NCBI RefSeq assembly: GCF_014204325.1
Contig: NZ_JACHKT010000004.1
Span: 110,825-174,824 of the forward strand
DNA from: Arcicella rosea
GTDB taxonomy: Bacteria; Bacteroidota; Bacteroidia; Cytophagales; Spirosomataceae
Direction: 5' to 3'
DNA length: 64,000 nt
Shown here: positions 36,486 through 45,273 of the stretch, piece by piece
Layout: each line of letters starts with the position of its first letter
How positions within the stretch are numbered: the first letter of the stretch is position 1
Program-made: the position numbers and the translations under genes
The notes under the pieces: generated by a model
Told to the model about the DNA's origin: nothing
Seen by the model: the letters and a program-made list of their open reading frames with translations, nothing else
Databases searched by the model: none

Positions 36486-38699
36486 TTATTTCACTTCTGT
36501 CAATTCCAACACTACACTTGTTCTTCTTAAAGTAATATCTGGGTTCAAACCGATGTTCATCAAATAGTCGCCAGAGTACACAAGGTCTTTGGCAATGCTT
36601 GATTTTGCATCTGGATAGACATTTATTTCTTGAATTTTATATTTCTTTTTTGGGTCTAATCCTTTCAGTTTTACAGGAGTCACACTGTACACACCGTCGT
36701 AACGGTTGGTTGTTAAATAAGAAAACATCACGGCGTGGTCTTGTGTGGCATTGCTAAACATCAAAGAAGCATACGGATTTTCCCAAGGATTTTTCAGACG
36801 ATACAAATCACCATGCCAAACAACATCGCTGATTTTTTTGTAATTCGCCAATGCTTGCTGACTAAATTGTAATTCCTTTTCAGATAAATGACTGACTACA
36901 ATATCGTAACCCATTTTACCCATCATCGCAACGTCAGTGCGATATTTGATACCAACTTTACTCCAATCAGTGATGTGATTACACTGAGCAATGGCAGGAT
37001 AAAAATAGGAATATTCCCACTGCATAAATACTCTTTCAAGCGGGTCGGTATTATCACTTACCCAAAATTCAGTGAAGTATTTCAAGGCTTCATAATCGAC
37101 TCTACCACCTCCGCCAGAACATAACATCATCGGTACTTTAGGATATTTCGCTCTGATTTTTTCTAATACTTTATACAAGCCTCGCACATATTCTACGTAA
37201 AGATGCGTTTGTGGCAAACCTTTTTTCTCTAAATAAGCAGAATGAGCATTATAGACAACCGCATTACAATCCCATTTTATAAAGGAAATTTCAGGATTTT
37301 TGGTAAAAAGATTATCAATAACACCATACACAAAATCTTGTACTTCTGGATTCGACAAATCTAAAGGCAATTGATTTCTGAAATAATGTTCTGGTCGTTG
37401 AGGTTCACGAATTACCCAATCAAGGTGTTTTTCGTATAATTCAGATTTAGGATTTACCATTTCTGGTTCAACCCAAATGCCAAATTTAATCCCTGCTTTT
37501 GTTGCTTCTTTTACCAAGTAACCAATGCCGTTTGGTAATTTTTTACGATTTTCTTGCCAATCTCCTAAACCAGCAACATCGCCATTTCTTGGATATTTAT
37601 TGGCAAACCAACCATCATCCAATAAAAACATATCGACACCTAATTTTTTCCCGTCTTTAAAAAGTTCAGTCAATTTAGCTTCGTCAAAGTCAAAATAGGT
37701 CGCTTCCCAGTTGTTCAATAAAGTAAGTCTTGAGCCTTCGCCATCCAAAATTCTATACTTTCTTGCCCAATTGTGCATATTTCTACTGGCTTCTCCTTTT
37801 CCGTTTTCAGAGAAAGTAAAAATAAAAGAAGGCGTTTTAAAATCTTGATTACTTGCCAATGAATACTCCGAAGCATGTGAATTGATTCCTGCCAACAAGC
37901 GAAGATTATGATAAGTATCCAATTCAAAATCTATCTTAAAATTTCCCGACCAAGCCAACGTTCCTAATAATACTTTCCCAGCATCTTCGGTAGCTGGTTT
38001 ATCGAACGACAACATAAAGGTTGGCGGTTGAAACAAATTCGCCCTTGTTCCTAGTTTAGAATCTAGCGTTTTAATACCAGCCGTCAGTTTAGTTTCTTCG
38101 GGCTTCATTTCTTTTGCCCAACCACCGTGATAATGATTGAGGTAATAATCGTCTGCCATAAAATACAAATTAGCAGAAGCATATTTCTGTAAAGTAATAT
38201 TTTTGGCTTCTTGATGTTTTATGACTGACCATTGTTCAATGACGTTCTCTTTATAATAAACTTTATAGAAAAGTCGTACTTCAAGGGCATAAACTGGGTC
38301 TTTTAATACAATTACGGTTTCAGAAACATTGTCATCAATTTTCTTTACTTCGTGACTAACATATTTCAGTTCCAAAGAAGAATTTCCATCGGCGTGTTTT
38401 ACTTCGATGGCTGGTTCTACCAAATTCCAAGTACCACTTGGCGTGTAAACCGAATTAAAAATTCCTGAATTTTCATCATTGATTTTGTACTCTTTGGAAA
38501 TAAAGCCGTAGTCTGAAGATTGAACTAGCTTTTTTCCGAAAAAAACAGTTCCTAAACGGTTGTCTTTATCGGTTTGAAAGACCAAAGCATTTTGTGACGT
38601 TTCGATAGGAATGGTAATCAGCTTTTGGGCATTGATACCGAAGCTGATGCAAAAGATTCCTAAAATAACATAGAAGATTTTTTGAGAGTAATTGGACAT
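36486..38699 (-). CDS. Alpha-galactosidase, glycoside hydrolase family 36
   Basis: Retaining exo-enzyme releasing terminal alpha-galactose from raffinose-type oligosaccharides or galactomannan. It has an N-terminal signal peptide (FGINAQK), so it is exported. The N-terminal beta-sandwich (to about residue 320) precedes the (beta/alpha)8 barrel, with MFLLDDGWFANKYPRN, GIWVEPEMVNP, the nucleophile Asp in FIKWDCN (about 476), CSGGGGRVD, and the acid/base Asp in WVSDNTDPLER (about 546). Length 737 aa is normal for GH36. It is divergent from the GH105 gene with a 139-bp gap; the two may be co-regulated. Confidence 0.94.
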   Translation of the reverse strand: MSNYSQKIFYVILGIFCISFGINAQKLITIPIETSQNALVFQTDKDNRLGTVFFGKKLVQSSDYGFISKEYKINDENSGIFNSVYTPSGTWNLVEPAIEVKHADGNSSLELKYVSHEVKKIDDNVSETVIVLKDPVYALEVRLFYKVYYKENVIEQWSVIKHQEAKNITLQKYASANLYFMADDYYLNHYHGGWAKEMKPEETKLTAGIKTLDSKLGTRANLFQPPTFMLSFDKPATEDAGKVLLGTLAWSGNFKIDFELDTYHNLRLLAGINSHASEYSLASNQDFKTPSFIFTFSENGKGEASRNMHNWARKYRILDGEGSRLTLLNNWEATYFDFDEAKLTELFKDGKKLGVDMFLLDDGWFANKYPRNGDVAGLGDWQENRKKLPNGIGYLVKEATKAGIKFGIWVEPEMVNPKSELYEKHLDWVIREPQRPEHYFRNQLPLDLSNPEVQDFVYGVIDNLFTKNPEISFIKWDCNAVVYNAHSAYLEKKGLPQTHLYVEYVRGLYKVLEKIRAKYPKVPMMLCSGGGGRVDYEALKYFTEFWVSDNTDPLERVFMQWEYSYFYPAIAQCNHITDWSKVGIKYRTDVAMMGKMGYDIVVSHLSEKELQFSQQALANYKKISDVVWHGDLYRLKNPWENPYASLMFSNATQDHAVMFSYLTTNRYDGVYSVTPVKLKGLDPKKKYKIQEINVYPDAKSSIAKDLVYSGDYLMNIGLNPDITLRRTSVVLELTEVK

Positions 38700-38838
38700 T
38701 GGCTGTTTATTAAATTATTAGATTATCTATGCCAAAATAAGTCTTTTTACCAAGTTTAATAACCAATCTTATCATGAATTGATTAGATTTCGGACAGTAT
38801 TGTCTTTATGTTTTCATCACTCTTAATAAAATTAAAGC

Positions 38839-40191
38839 ATGAAAAAAATTAATCAAATCTATTTCATCTCGTTGTTATGTTTGGCAGTTACTTTGCCGTC
38901 GCTGGCACAACAAAAAAAGCCATCGCTTCATTCAGAAATGTTGCATACCGCACAACCTGATTATCCAGTGGCTTATACTACACCAAAAGTGGAAGAAGTA
39001 ACACAAGTACTTAATAGAGTCCACAAATATTTAGATGCTGTTACGCCAATGAAAGTAATTAGCAACACGACAAAAAAAGAAATTACCAACTTTAGTAAAA
39101 TAGATACCAGTGCGGTTGTAGAAAGAGGAACATTCAGCTTAACAAGCTACGAATGGGGCGTAACTTATTCAGGAATGTTAGCCGCTAGTGAAGCCACTGG
39201 CGATGAACGCTTCAATGATTATACCCGTAAACGAATGACTTTCTTGGCTGATAAAGTGCCTTATTTCAAAGAAGTATTGAAGCAAAATCCAAAAAGTAAA
39301 GGACTTCGCCAAGTAATTTTACCCCATGCTTTGGACGACTGCGGTGCTGTTTGTTCGGCTATGATTAAAGCAACAAGAAGTAATGTCGTAAAAACAGATT
39401 TACGTCCATTGATTGATAATTACATAAATTATATCAGTACAAAAGAGTTTCGTTTTTCGGATGGTACTTTGGCAAGAAATCGCCCACAAGCGAATACACT
39501 TTGGTTAGATGATTTATTCATGGGCGTACCTGCTTTGGCACAAATGGGAAAACTGACGGGCGATAATCGTTATTTTGATGATGCGGTAAAACAGATTTCG
39601 CAGTTTTCAAAAAGAATGTTTAATAGTCAGAAAAACATATTTATGCACGGTTGGGTAGCTGATATGGAAACACATCCAGAATTTCACTGGGCTCGTGCAA
39701 ATGGCTGGGCAGTGTTGACGATGGTTGAATTATTGGATGTTTTACCTGAAAATCATGCTGGTCGTGCAGAAGTACTTTCTTTATTAAAAGCTCATGCAAA
39801 AGGCTTGGCTTCATACCAAACAGGAAGCGGTTTCTGGCATCAATTATTAGACCGTTCAGATTCATATCTTGAAACTTCGGCGACGGCGATTTATGCTTAC
39901 TCTTTTGCAAGAGCTATCAACAAAGGTTGGCTTGATGCTAAAGCGTATGGCCCCGCTACTTTATTGGCTTGGAATGCCGTAGCAACCAAAGTAAATGCTG
40001 GCGGACAAGTAGAAGGCGTTTGTGTAGGAACAGGAATGGCTTTTGACCCCGCTTTTTATTATTATCGTCCAGTGAATGTATTGGCTGCTCACGGTTATGG
40101 CCCAGTTTTATTAGCGGGAGCAGAAATGTTGAAATTGATGAAATCTGGAAAGTATTCTATGAATGATAGTGCTTTGCAGTATAATAAATAA
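38839..40191 (+). CDS. Glycoside hydrolase family 88/105 (unsaturated rhamnogalacturonyl hydrolase-like)
   Basis: Hydrolyses unsaturated uronic-acid residues at the non-reducing ends of pectin fragments released by polysaccharide lyases. Signal peptide ending in SLAQQ, so it is probably periplasmic. The (alpha/alpha)6 barrel has SYEWGVTYSGMLAASEATGD, the catalytic-region Asp in HALDDCGAV, LWLDDLFMGVP, HGWVAD, WARANGWAVL and GFWHQLLDRSDSYLETSATA. Length 450 aa. A strong terminator follows at 40299. With the GH36 enzyme it suggests use of galactose-decorated pectic polymers; no SusC/SusD pair is in the window. Confidence 0.9.
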   Translation: MKKINQIYFISLLCLAVTLPSLAQQKKPSLHSEMLHTAQPDYPVAYTTPKVEEVTQVLNRVHKYLDAVTPMKVISNTTKKEITNFSKIDTSAVVERGTFSLTSYEWGVTYSGMLAASEATGDERFNDYTRKRMTFLADKVPYFKEVLKQNPKSKGLRQVILPHALDDCGAVCSAMIKATRSNVVKTDLRPLIDNYINYISTKEFRFSDGTLARNRPQANTLWLDDLFMGVPALAQMGKLTGDNRYFDDAVKQISQFSKRMFNSQKNIFMHGWVADMETHPEFHWARANGWAVLTMVELLDVLPENHAGRAEVLSLLKAHAKGLASYQTGSGFWHQLLDRSDSYLETSATAIYAYSFARAINKGWLDAKAYGPATLLAWNAVATKVNAGGQVEGVCVGTGMAFDPAFYYYRPVNVLAAHGYGPVLLAGAEMLKLMKSGKYSMNDSALQYNK

Positions 40192-40298
40192 TTTTGAGAG
40201 TTAGTCAGTTAGTGAGTTAGTGAATGAGTGATTTAGTGAGTAATCTACAAAATTGGGCTTTCATTAATTTAATTTCACTCTATTTTAAAAACATTCTG

Positions 40299-40339
40299 AA
40301 AAGCCATCATTTAGGTAATTCCTAAATGATGGCTTTTTT
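40299..40339 (+). terminator. Terminator after the GH105 gene
   Basis: 13-bp GC-containing stem GCCATCATTTAGG (40303-40315) with CCTAAATGATGGC (40321-40333), extended by A4/T4, then TTTTTT. Confidence 0.9.
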
Positions 40340-40478
40340 GTTTAGATTGCGTTTGGAATAGATTTTTAAATATACTCGACTAGAAAAACATATTTCTATT
40401 TCAATGTTAATCTTTTGTTAATACCATACTTTTAAAAGTAAAGCCTCGTTTCTCAGTCAAATCAAATTAAACAATCAA

Positions 40479-41207
40479 ATGAAAAAATTAGCTAAAATGT
40501 TAATGCTTGTTATCCCATTCGGATTAGGAGCTTTTGCAAGTACTGCACAACAAGTAATCGTAGAGAAACCTCAACCCAAAAAAATTGAAGTAACAGGAAG
40601 TGCCGAACAAGAAGTATTGCCCGATGAAATCTATGTTTCTATTACTTTAAGAGAATATTTTAAGGATAATAACAACAAGAATAAAGTTGATATTATGGTT
40701 TTAGAAAAACAACTTCAAAAAGCAGTTGAAGAAGCTGGCATTGCCAAAGAAAATTTCAGTGTGGGCGATATCAATGGTTATCGTGAATGGTTTGGCAAGA
40801 AAAAGCCAACGACTTTTTTAGAAAGTAAAACTTATATCGTGAAAGTAGCCAATTTGTACAAAATTGATGGAATCGTTGCTCGTGTAGATGATAAAGGCGT
40901 TGCTTCAACAAACATTAGCCGTTTTGAATACTCTAAAATAGAAGCATTGAGAAAAGAAGTGAAAATTAAAGCTTTACAAGCGGCTAAAGAAAAAGCGAAA
41001 TACTTATTAGAAGGAATTGGCGAGCAATTGGGAGAAGCATTAGAGATTTACGAAATCGACAATGGTTATTCACCAGCACCAATGTATTCAAATATGATGT
41101 TAAAATCAGCAAGAATGGAATCTGCCGATGCAATGCCTGAAAGTACTATCGACGTTCAGAAGATAAAAGTGAGATACGAAGTAAAAGCCGTTTTTAGAAT
41201 AAAATAG
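40479..41207 (+). CDS. SIMPL domain-containing protein (DUF541)
   Basis: Exported protein of 242 residues with a signal peptide ending in ASTAQQ. The SIMPL/DUF541 domain fills the rest: KIEVTGSAEQEVLPDEIYVSI at the start of the mature part, then VGDINGYREW, NISRFEYSKIEALRKEVKIKALQAAKEKAKYL and a C-terminal VRYEVKAVFRI. The family (YggE/BP26) forms oligomeric periplasmic assemblies and has been linked to oxidative-stress tolerance; no enzymatic activity is established. It has its own terminator at 41350. Confidence 0.9.
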   Translation: MKKLAKMLMLVIPFGLGAFASTAQQVIVEKPQPKKIEVTGSAEQEVLPDEIYVSITLREYFKDNNNKNKVDIMVLEKQLQKAVEEAGIAKENFSVGDINGYREWFGKKKPTTFLESKTYIVKVANLYKIDGIVARVDDKGVASTNISRFEYSKIEALRKEVKIKALQAAKEKAKYLLEGIGEQLGEALEIYEIDNGYSPAPMYSNMMLKSARMESADAMPESTIDVQKIKVRYEVKAVFRIK

Positions 41208-41219
41208 GACTAAGAAGAA

Positions 41220-41311
41220 AGAAACAAGAAGTAAGACAAAAGAAACAAGATGAGAGATATAAGAAAATGATAAAGTCATGATGAGTAATTAAAGTCTTAC
41301 ATCTTGTTTCT
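41220..41311. repeat. 18-bp imperfect inverted repeat in AAGAAACAAGA word-repeat spacer
   Basis: Arms AGAAACAAGAAGTAAGAC (41220-41237) and GTCTTACATCTTGTTTCT (41294-41311) pair with one mismatch. The region between them repeats AGAAACAAGA words. Confidence 0.6.
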
Positions 41312-41349
41312 TGCATCTTGGTTCTAGTAGATAAACAATTTCCCCAATT

Positions 41350-41382
41350 AATAGCACGACTCTGCGGAATCGTGCTATTTTT
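41350..41382 (+). terminator. Terminator after the SIMPL gene
   Basis: 10-bp stem AATAGCACGA (41350-41359) with TCGTGCTATT (41370-41379), followed by T-rich sequence. It precedes the amidohydrolase ATG by 28 bp. Confidence 0.8.
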
Positions 41383-41410
41383 GTTTATCAACAAAATTTC
41401 TTCAACAAAC

Positions 41411-42667
41411 ATGAAAGTATCCTTACTAAAATTAAGTCTCCTTTTATTCTTTAATGTCCCAATCTTTGCCCAACAAGGAATTTATTTACTCAAACCTGCC
41501 CGAATTTTTGATGGAGAAAGTATCCATGAAAATTGGCAAGTATTGGTTCAAAAAGAAAAAAATATAGCTGTCGGAGAGAATCTAAAGATTCCTCAAAACA
41601 CAGAAATTATCAATTTGCCTAATACTACTTTATTACCCGGATTGATTGAAGGACATTCACATTTATTACTTCATCCATACAACGAAACCACTTGGGACGA
41701 CCAAGTTTTAAAAGAATCTAGGGCAGAACGTATCGTTAGAGCCACAGTTCACGCTAAAAATACTTTGATGGCAGGTTTTACCACCGTCAGAGATTTAGGA
41801 ACTGAAGGAGCAGATTATGACGATATTGGTTTAAAACAATCTATCGAAAAAGGTATTATTCCTGGCCCAAGAATGTTAGTCGCTGGGCGTGCTTTGGTTG
41901 TTACAGGTAGCTATGGGCCTAAAGGTTTTCAGTCGGACGTGACGGTCGTTCAAGGTGCGGAGGAAGCCGATGGCACAGATAATTTATCAAAAGCAGTGAG
42001 AACCCAAATCGGGAAAGGTGTAGATGTGATAAAAGTTTATGCTGATTATCGCTGGGGACTTTTTAAAGATGCACAACCAACTTTTTTAGCATCAGAGTTA
42101 AAACTGGTTGTAGATATTGCTAAAAGTTCTGGTCGTGATGTGGTTGCTCATGCTTCCACCGAAGAAGGAATGCGTAGAGCAATTATGGCAGGCGTAAAAA
42201 CAATCGAACACGGCGATGGTGCAACCGCCGAGATTTTTAAGTTAATGAAAGAAAAAGACGTTTGCTTTTGTCCGACTTTGGCGGCAGGCGATGCTACTTC
42301 ACAATACAAAGGCTGGAAAAAAGGACAAGAGCCAGAGCCTGAACGCATTCAACTAAAACGTAAAAGCTTTAAAGAAGCCTTAGCCTCTGGCGTGAAAATT
42401 TGTATGGGTGGTGATGTGGGCGTATTTCCACACGGAGAAAACGCTCGTGAAATGGAAATGATGGTAGAGTATGGCATGAAAGCGATAAATGTTTTACAGT
42501 CGAGTACTTCAGTAAACGCAGAGGTATTTAAACTAAAAGATTTGGGAAATATCAAAGCAGGCTATTTAGCCGATATTATTGCCGTTCAAGGAGAACCCGA
42601 AAAGCAAATCTCAACGCTGAAAAATGTGATATTTGTCATGAAAAATGGTATTATCTACAAAAAATAA
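41411..42667 (+). CDS. Amidohydrolase family protein (imidazolonepropionase-like), exported
   Basis: Metal-dependent hydrolase of the amidohydrolase superfamily, 418 aa from the ATG at 41411. That start sits just after the terminator at 41350 and gives a signal peptide ending in PIFAQ; the frame extends 31 residues further to a TTG. Metal ligands: HSH in PGLIEGHSHLL (about 81-83), the bridging Lys in VIKVYADYRWG, His in VVAHASTEEGM and TIEHGDG, and catalytic Asp in CMGGDVGVFPHG. C-terminal AGYLADIIAV closes the small composite domain. Related enzymes include Xaa-Pro and aryl-dipeptidase-like members; the substrate cannot be read from sequence. Confidence 0.88.
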   Translation: MKVSLLKLSLLLFFNVPIFAQQGIYLLKPARIFDGESIHENWQVLVQKEKNIAVGENLKIPQNTEIINLPNTTLLPGLIEGHSHLLLHPYNETTWDDQVLKESRAERIVRATVHAKNTLMAGFTTVRDLGTEGADYDDIGLKQSIEKGIIPGPRMLVAGRALVVTGSYGPKGFQSDVTVVQGAEEADGTDNLSKAVRTQIGKGVDVIKVYADYRWGLFKDAQPTFLASELKLVVDIAKSSGRDVVAHASTEEGMRRAIMAGVKTIEHGDGATAEIFKLMKEKDVCFCPTLAAGDATSQYKGWKKGQEPEPERIQLKRKSFKEALASGVKICMGGDVGVFPHGENAREMEMMVEYGMKAINVLQSSTSVNAEVFKLKDLGNIKAGYLADIIAVQGEPEKQISTLKNVIFVMKNGIIYKK

Positions 42668-42698
42668 ATGCTAACTGCCGAAGACAACGATTTACTTA

Positions 42699-42706
42699 TA
42701 TATTTG
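42699..42706 (+). promoter_or_regulatory. Candidate -7 element upstream of the DUF4301 gene
   Basis: TATATTTG fits TAnnTTTG and lies 47 bp before the ATG. No convincing -33 element was identified. Confidence 0.4.
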
Positions 42707-42753
42707 TAACAAAGAATAATCGATTATAATTGATTACCGCAAACCAAATTACT

Positions 42754-44226
42754 ATGTTTACTAAAAACGACCTCAATCAAATTCAAGAATTAGGCATTGA
42801 CTTAGCAACGGTTGAGCAACAAATTCAAGACTTTACAGATGGATTTCCATTCATGCAGCTTCAAAAAGCAGCAACTCCTGAAAATGGTGTAACACAACTT
42901 TCTGAAGAAAAACTAGAAGAGTTTGTAGCTCTTTATGAAAGTAAAGTAAAAAGCATTACGCCTTTGAAATTTGTGCCTGCTTCTGGTGCAGCCTCAAGAA
43001 TGTTTAAATCTTTATTTGCTTTTTTAGAAGAAGGTAAATCCGACAAATCAACAGTTCAATTTTTTGAGCGATTATCTGAGTTTGCGTTTTATGAAGATTT
43101 ACAAAAAGTTCTCCCTGAAAATGCCGATGAAAAAACCATTGCAGACTACTATTTAACGAGCAAAGGTTTAGAATACGGTACTTTACCAAAAGGACTTTTG
43201 AAGTTTCATAAATACGAAAAAGCCAACAGAACCGCCATTGAAGAGCATTTAGTAGAAGGAGCAAATTATGCGAATACAGACGGAATTGTGAAATTACATT
43301 TTACCGTTTCTCCAGAGCATTTGAGTCGCTTCAAGGCACTTTTAGATGAAGTATTGCCTACTTATGAAACAGACTACGGTGTAAAATATGACATTACTTT
43401 TTCTGAACAAAGAAAATCTACGGATACCATTGCCGTGAATTTGGACAATACGCCATTCCGTGAAAAAGATGGTTCTTTACTGTTCCGCCCTGCGGGTCAT
43501 GGAGCTTTGTTGGCTAATTTGAATGATATTGATGCCAATATCGTGTTCATTAAAAACATCGACAATGTAGTGCCAGACCGCATCAAACAAACTACTTATG
43601 ATTATAAGAAAGCTTTGGCGGGCGTTTTACTTTATTATCAAGATAAGATTTTTGATTATCAACATCAATTAACAGAATGGGCTTCACAACCTTTGATTAA
43701 TGAATTGACAGAATTCTTTGAAAAAGAACTTTGTGTGTTGCAGAATTCAGCGTTTACAGACTTACCTCACAACGAAAAAGTAACATACTTTCTGAAAAAG
43801 CTAAATCGTCCATTGCGTGTTTGTGGTGTGGTAAAAAATACTGGAGAGCCAGGTGGAGGACCATTCTGGTGCAAGAATTCAGATGGAACTACTTCTTTAC
43901 AAATTGTAGAATCTGCTCAAGTTGATTTAAACGATGAAGACCAAAAAGCGATTTTCAATAATTCAACACACTTCAATCCAGTTGATTTGATTTGTTCTTT
44001 GAAAAATAACAAAGGCGAGAAATTCGATTTATTGAAATTCCGTGACCCTAAAACTGGCTTTGTAACGCAAAAATCTAAAGATGGTAAAGACTTGAAAGCA
44101 CAAGAATTACCAGGACTTTGGAATGGTGCAATGGCTGATTGGAATACGATTTTTGTAGAAGTCCCTTTAATTACTTTCAATCCTGTAAAAACAGTGAACG
44201 ATTTATTAAGAGACGAACATCAATAG
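42754..44226 (+). CDS. DUF4301 family protein
   Basis: Conserved Bacteroidota protein of unknown function, 490 aa from the ATG at 42754; a TTG at 42730 would add 8 residues. No signal peptide, so cytosolic. Conserved-looking segments are PFMQLQKAATPENGV, FVPASGAASRMFKSLF (a Gly/Ser-rich loop that could bind phosphate), FRPAGHGALLANLND, VFIKNIDNVVPD, and CGVVKNTGEPGGGPFWC. The PAGHGALL and KNIDNV patterns recall nucleotidyltransferase-like folds, but this is inference. Transcribed apart from its neighbours, ending at a long palindromic spacer. Confidence 0.85.
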   Translation: MFTKNDLNQIQELGIDLATVEQQIQDFTDGFPFMQLQKAATPENGVTQLSEEKLEEFVALYESKVKSITPLKFVPASGAASRMFKSLFAFLEEGKSDKSTVQFFERLSEFAFYEDLQKVLPENADEKTIADYYLTSKGLEYGTLPKGLLKFHKYEKANRTAIEEHLVEGANYANTDGIVKLHFTVSPEHLSRFKALLDEVLPTYETDYGVKYDITFSEQRKSTDTIAVNLDNTPFREKDGSLLFRPAGHGALLANLNDIDANIVFIKNIDNVVPDRIKQTTYDYKKALAGVLLYYQDKIFDYQHQLTEWASQPLINELTEFFEKELCVLQNSAFTDLPHNEKVTYFLKKLNRPLRVCGVVKNTGEPGGGPFWCKNSDGTTSLQIVESAQVDLNDEDQKAIFNNSTHFNPVDLICSLKNNKGEKFDLLKFRDPKTGFVTQKSKDGKDLKAQELPGLWNGAMADWNTIFVEVPLITFNPVKTVNDLLRDEHQ

Positions 44227-44239
44227 AATGATGAATATT

Positions 44240-44359
44240 GAGTGACGAATGAGGAGTAAAGTGAGTTGTGAATGTTGAGTGAGGAGAGGAGTAATTTAAA
44301 AAATTCTCCTCTCTCAAAATTCACTCTTCAAAACTCTTCTTACTCCTCATTCGTCACTC
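44240..44359. repeat. Nested palindromic spacer, 20-bp perfect outer arms
   Basis: GAGTGACGAATGAGGAGTAA (44240-44259) is the exact inverse complement of 44340-44359. Inside, GAGAGGAG-T-AATTT pairs with AAATTCTCCTCTC around 44283-44313. The intervening sequence is made of GTGAGTTGTGAATGTTGAG-type words and complements. It lies between the convergent DUF4301 and YceI genes and may terminate both. Confidence 0.8.
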
Positions 44360-44376
44360 CACATTCAAAACTCAAA

Positions 44377-44904
44377 TTACGCTTGTTTCACCAACTGAAT
44401 ATTCGCAATCAATTTTACTTCTTCACTTACCAAGGCACTTCCTGCTTCTGTGATTGCGTTCCAAGCTAAACCAAAATCTTTACGATTGATTTTACCTTTC
44501 AATTCAAAACCTGCTTTTACATTTCCCCAAGGGTCAGTAGCAGTTCCGTTATATTCTACTTCTAGGGTTACTGGTAAAGTAACACCTTTGATGGTTAAAT
44601 TGCCCACTAATTCAAAATCGTCACCATCTTTTGTGAAAGAAGTAGATTTGAAAGATAAAGTTGGGAATTTTTCAGCATCAAAGAAATCTGCACTTTTCAA
44701 GTGACCGTCACGTTGTTCGCTGTTGGTATTGATTGAAGCTATATTTGCTTCAAATGCGATAGAAGCACCATCAAAATCATCTCCAGCTTCTACTGAACCG
44801 CTGAATTCTTTGAAATTTCCTGTTACCGTAGTAATCACTAAGTGTTTTACTTTAAATTGAATTTCTGAGTGCGAAGGGTCGATTGCCCAAGTTGCATTTG
44901 TCAT
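44377..44904 (-). CDS. YceI family protein
   Basis: Lipocalin-like beta-barrel protein of 175 residues that binds isoprenoid or other hydrophobic ligands in characterised relatives. It begins WAIDPSHSEIQFKVKHLVITTVTGNF, the family signature, and continues with SINTNSEQRDGHLKSADFFDAEKFPTLSF in separate strands, then GNLTIKGVTLPVTLEV and FGLAWNAITEAG. No signal peptide is present, so unlike E. coli YceI this member is predicted cytoplasmic. ATG at 44904, full domain length. Confidence 0.93.
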   Translation of the reverse strand: MTNATWAIDPSHSEIQFKVKHLVITTVTGNFKEFSGSVEAGDDFDGASIAFEANIASINTNSEQRDGHLKSADFFDAEKFPTLSFKSTSFTKDGDDFELVGNLTIKGVTLPVTLEVEYNGTATDPWGNVKAGFELKGKINRKDFGLAWNAITEAGSALVSEEVKLIANIQLVKQA

Positions 44905-45273
44905 TGTCTTTTTAGTTTAAAAGCTTTTTAAATTAATTAATGTATATACATTTAATGTTAAAACATTAAAACGCAAATTAGGTTCAAGAGTTTTATATTT
45001 ATCTTGAAAAAATAATAAAAAAATAAAATGCGACCCATTCTCACATCCAAAATCCCAAATCTCCAATCCGCCATTCATTACGCTTATTATATTGAAATAC
45101 ATTCCGTAATTTTGTTTGATTAATTCACCAATACAGATTGTGTACAAAAGTTGAAAGGCTATTTTTGGTATTTTGAGATTTCTGAAATAAGTAAAACGAC
45201 TTTATGTTAATAAAATACACAAACCTGAAATCGTTTAATAAAGCCGAAACCTGAAATCAACAATAAAATACAA
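44905..45273. other. AT-rich divergent spacer (369 bp)
   Basis: Between YceI (minus) and the CLC gene (plus). A TAATTTTG at 45107-45114 could be a -7 element for the CLC gene, but it would leave a leader of about 155 nt. No RNA gene, repeat or small gene was recognised. Confidence 0.4.
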
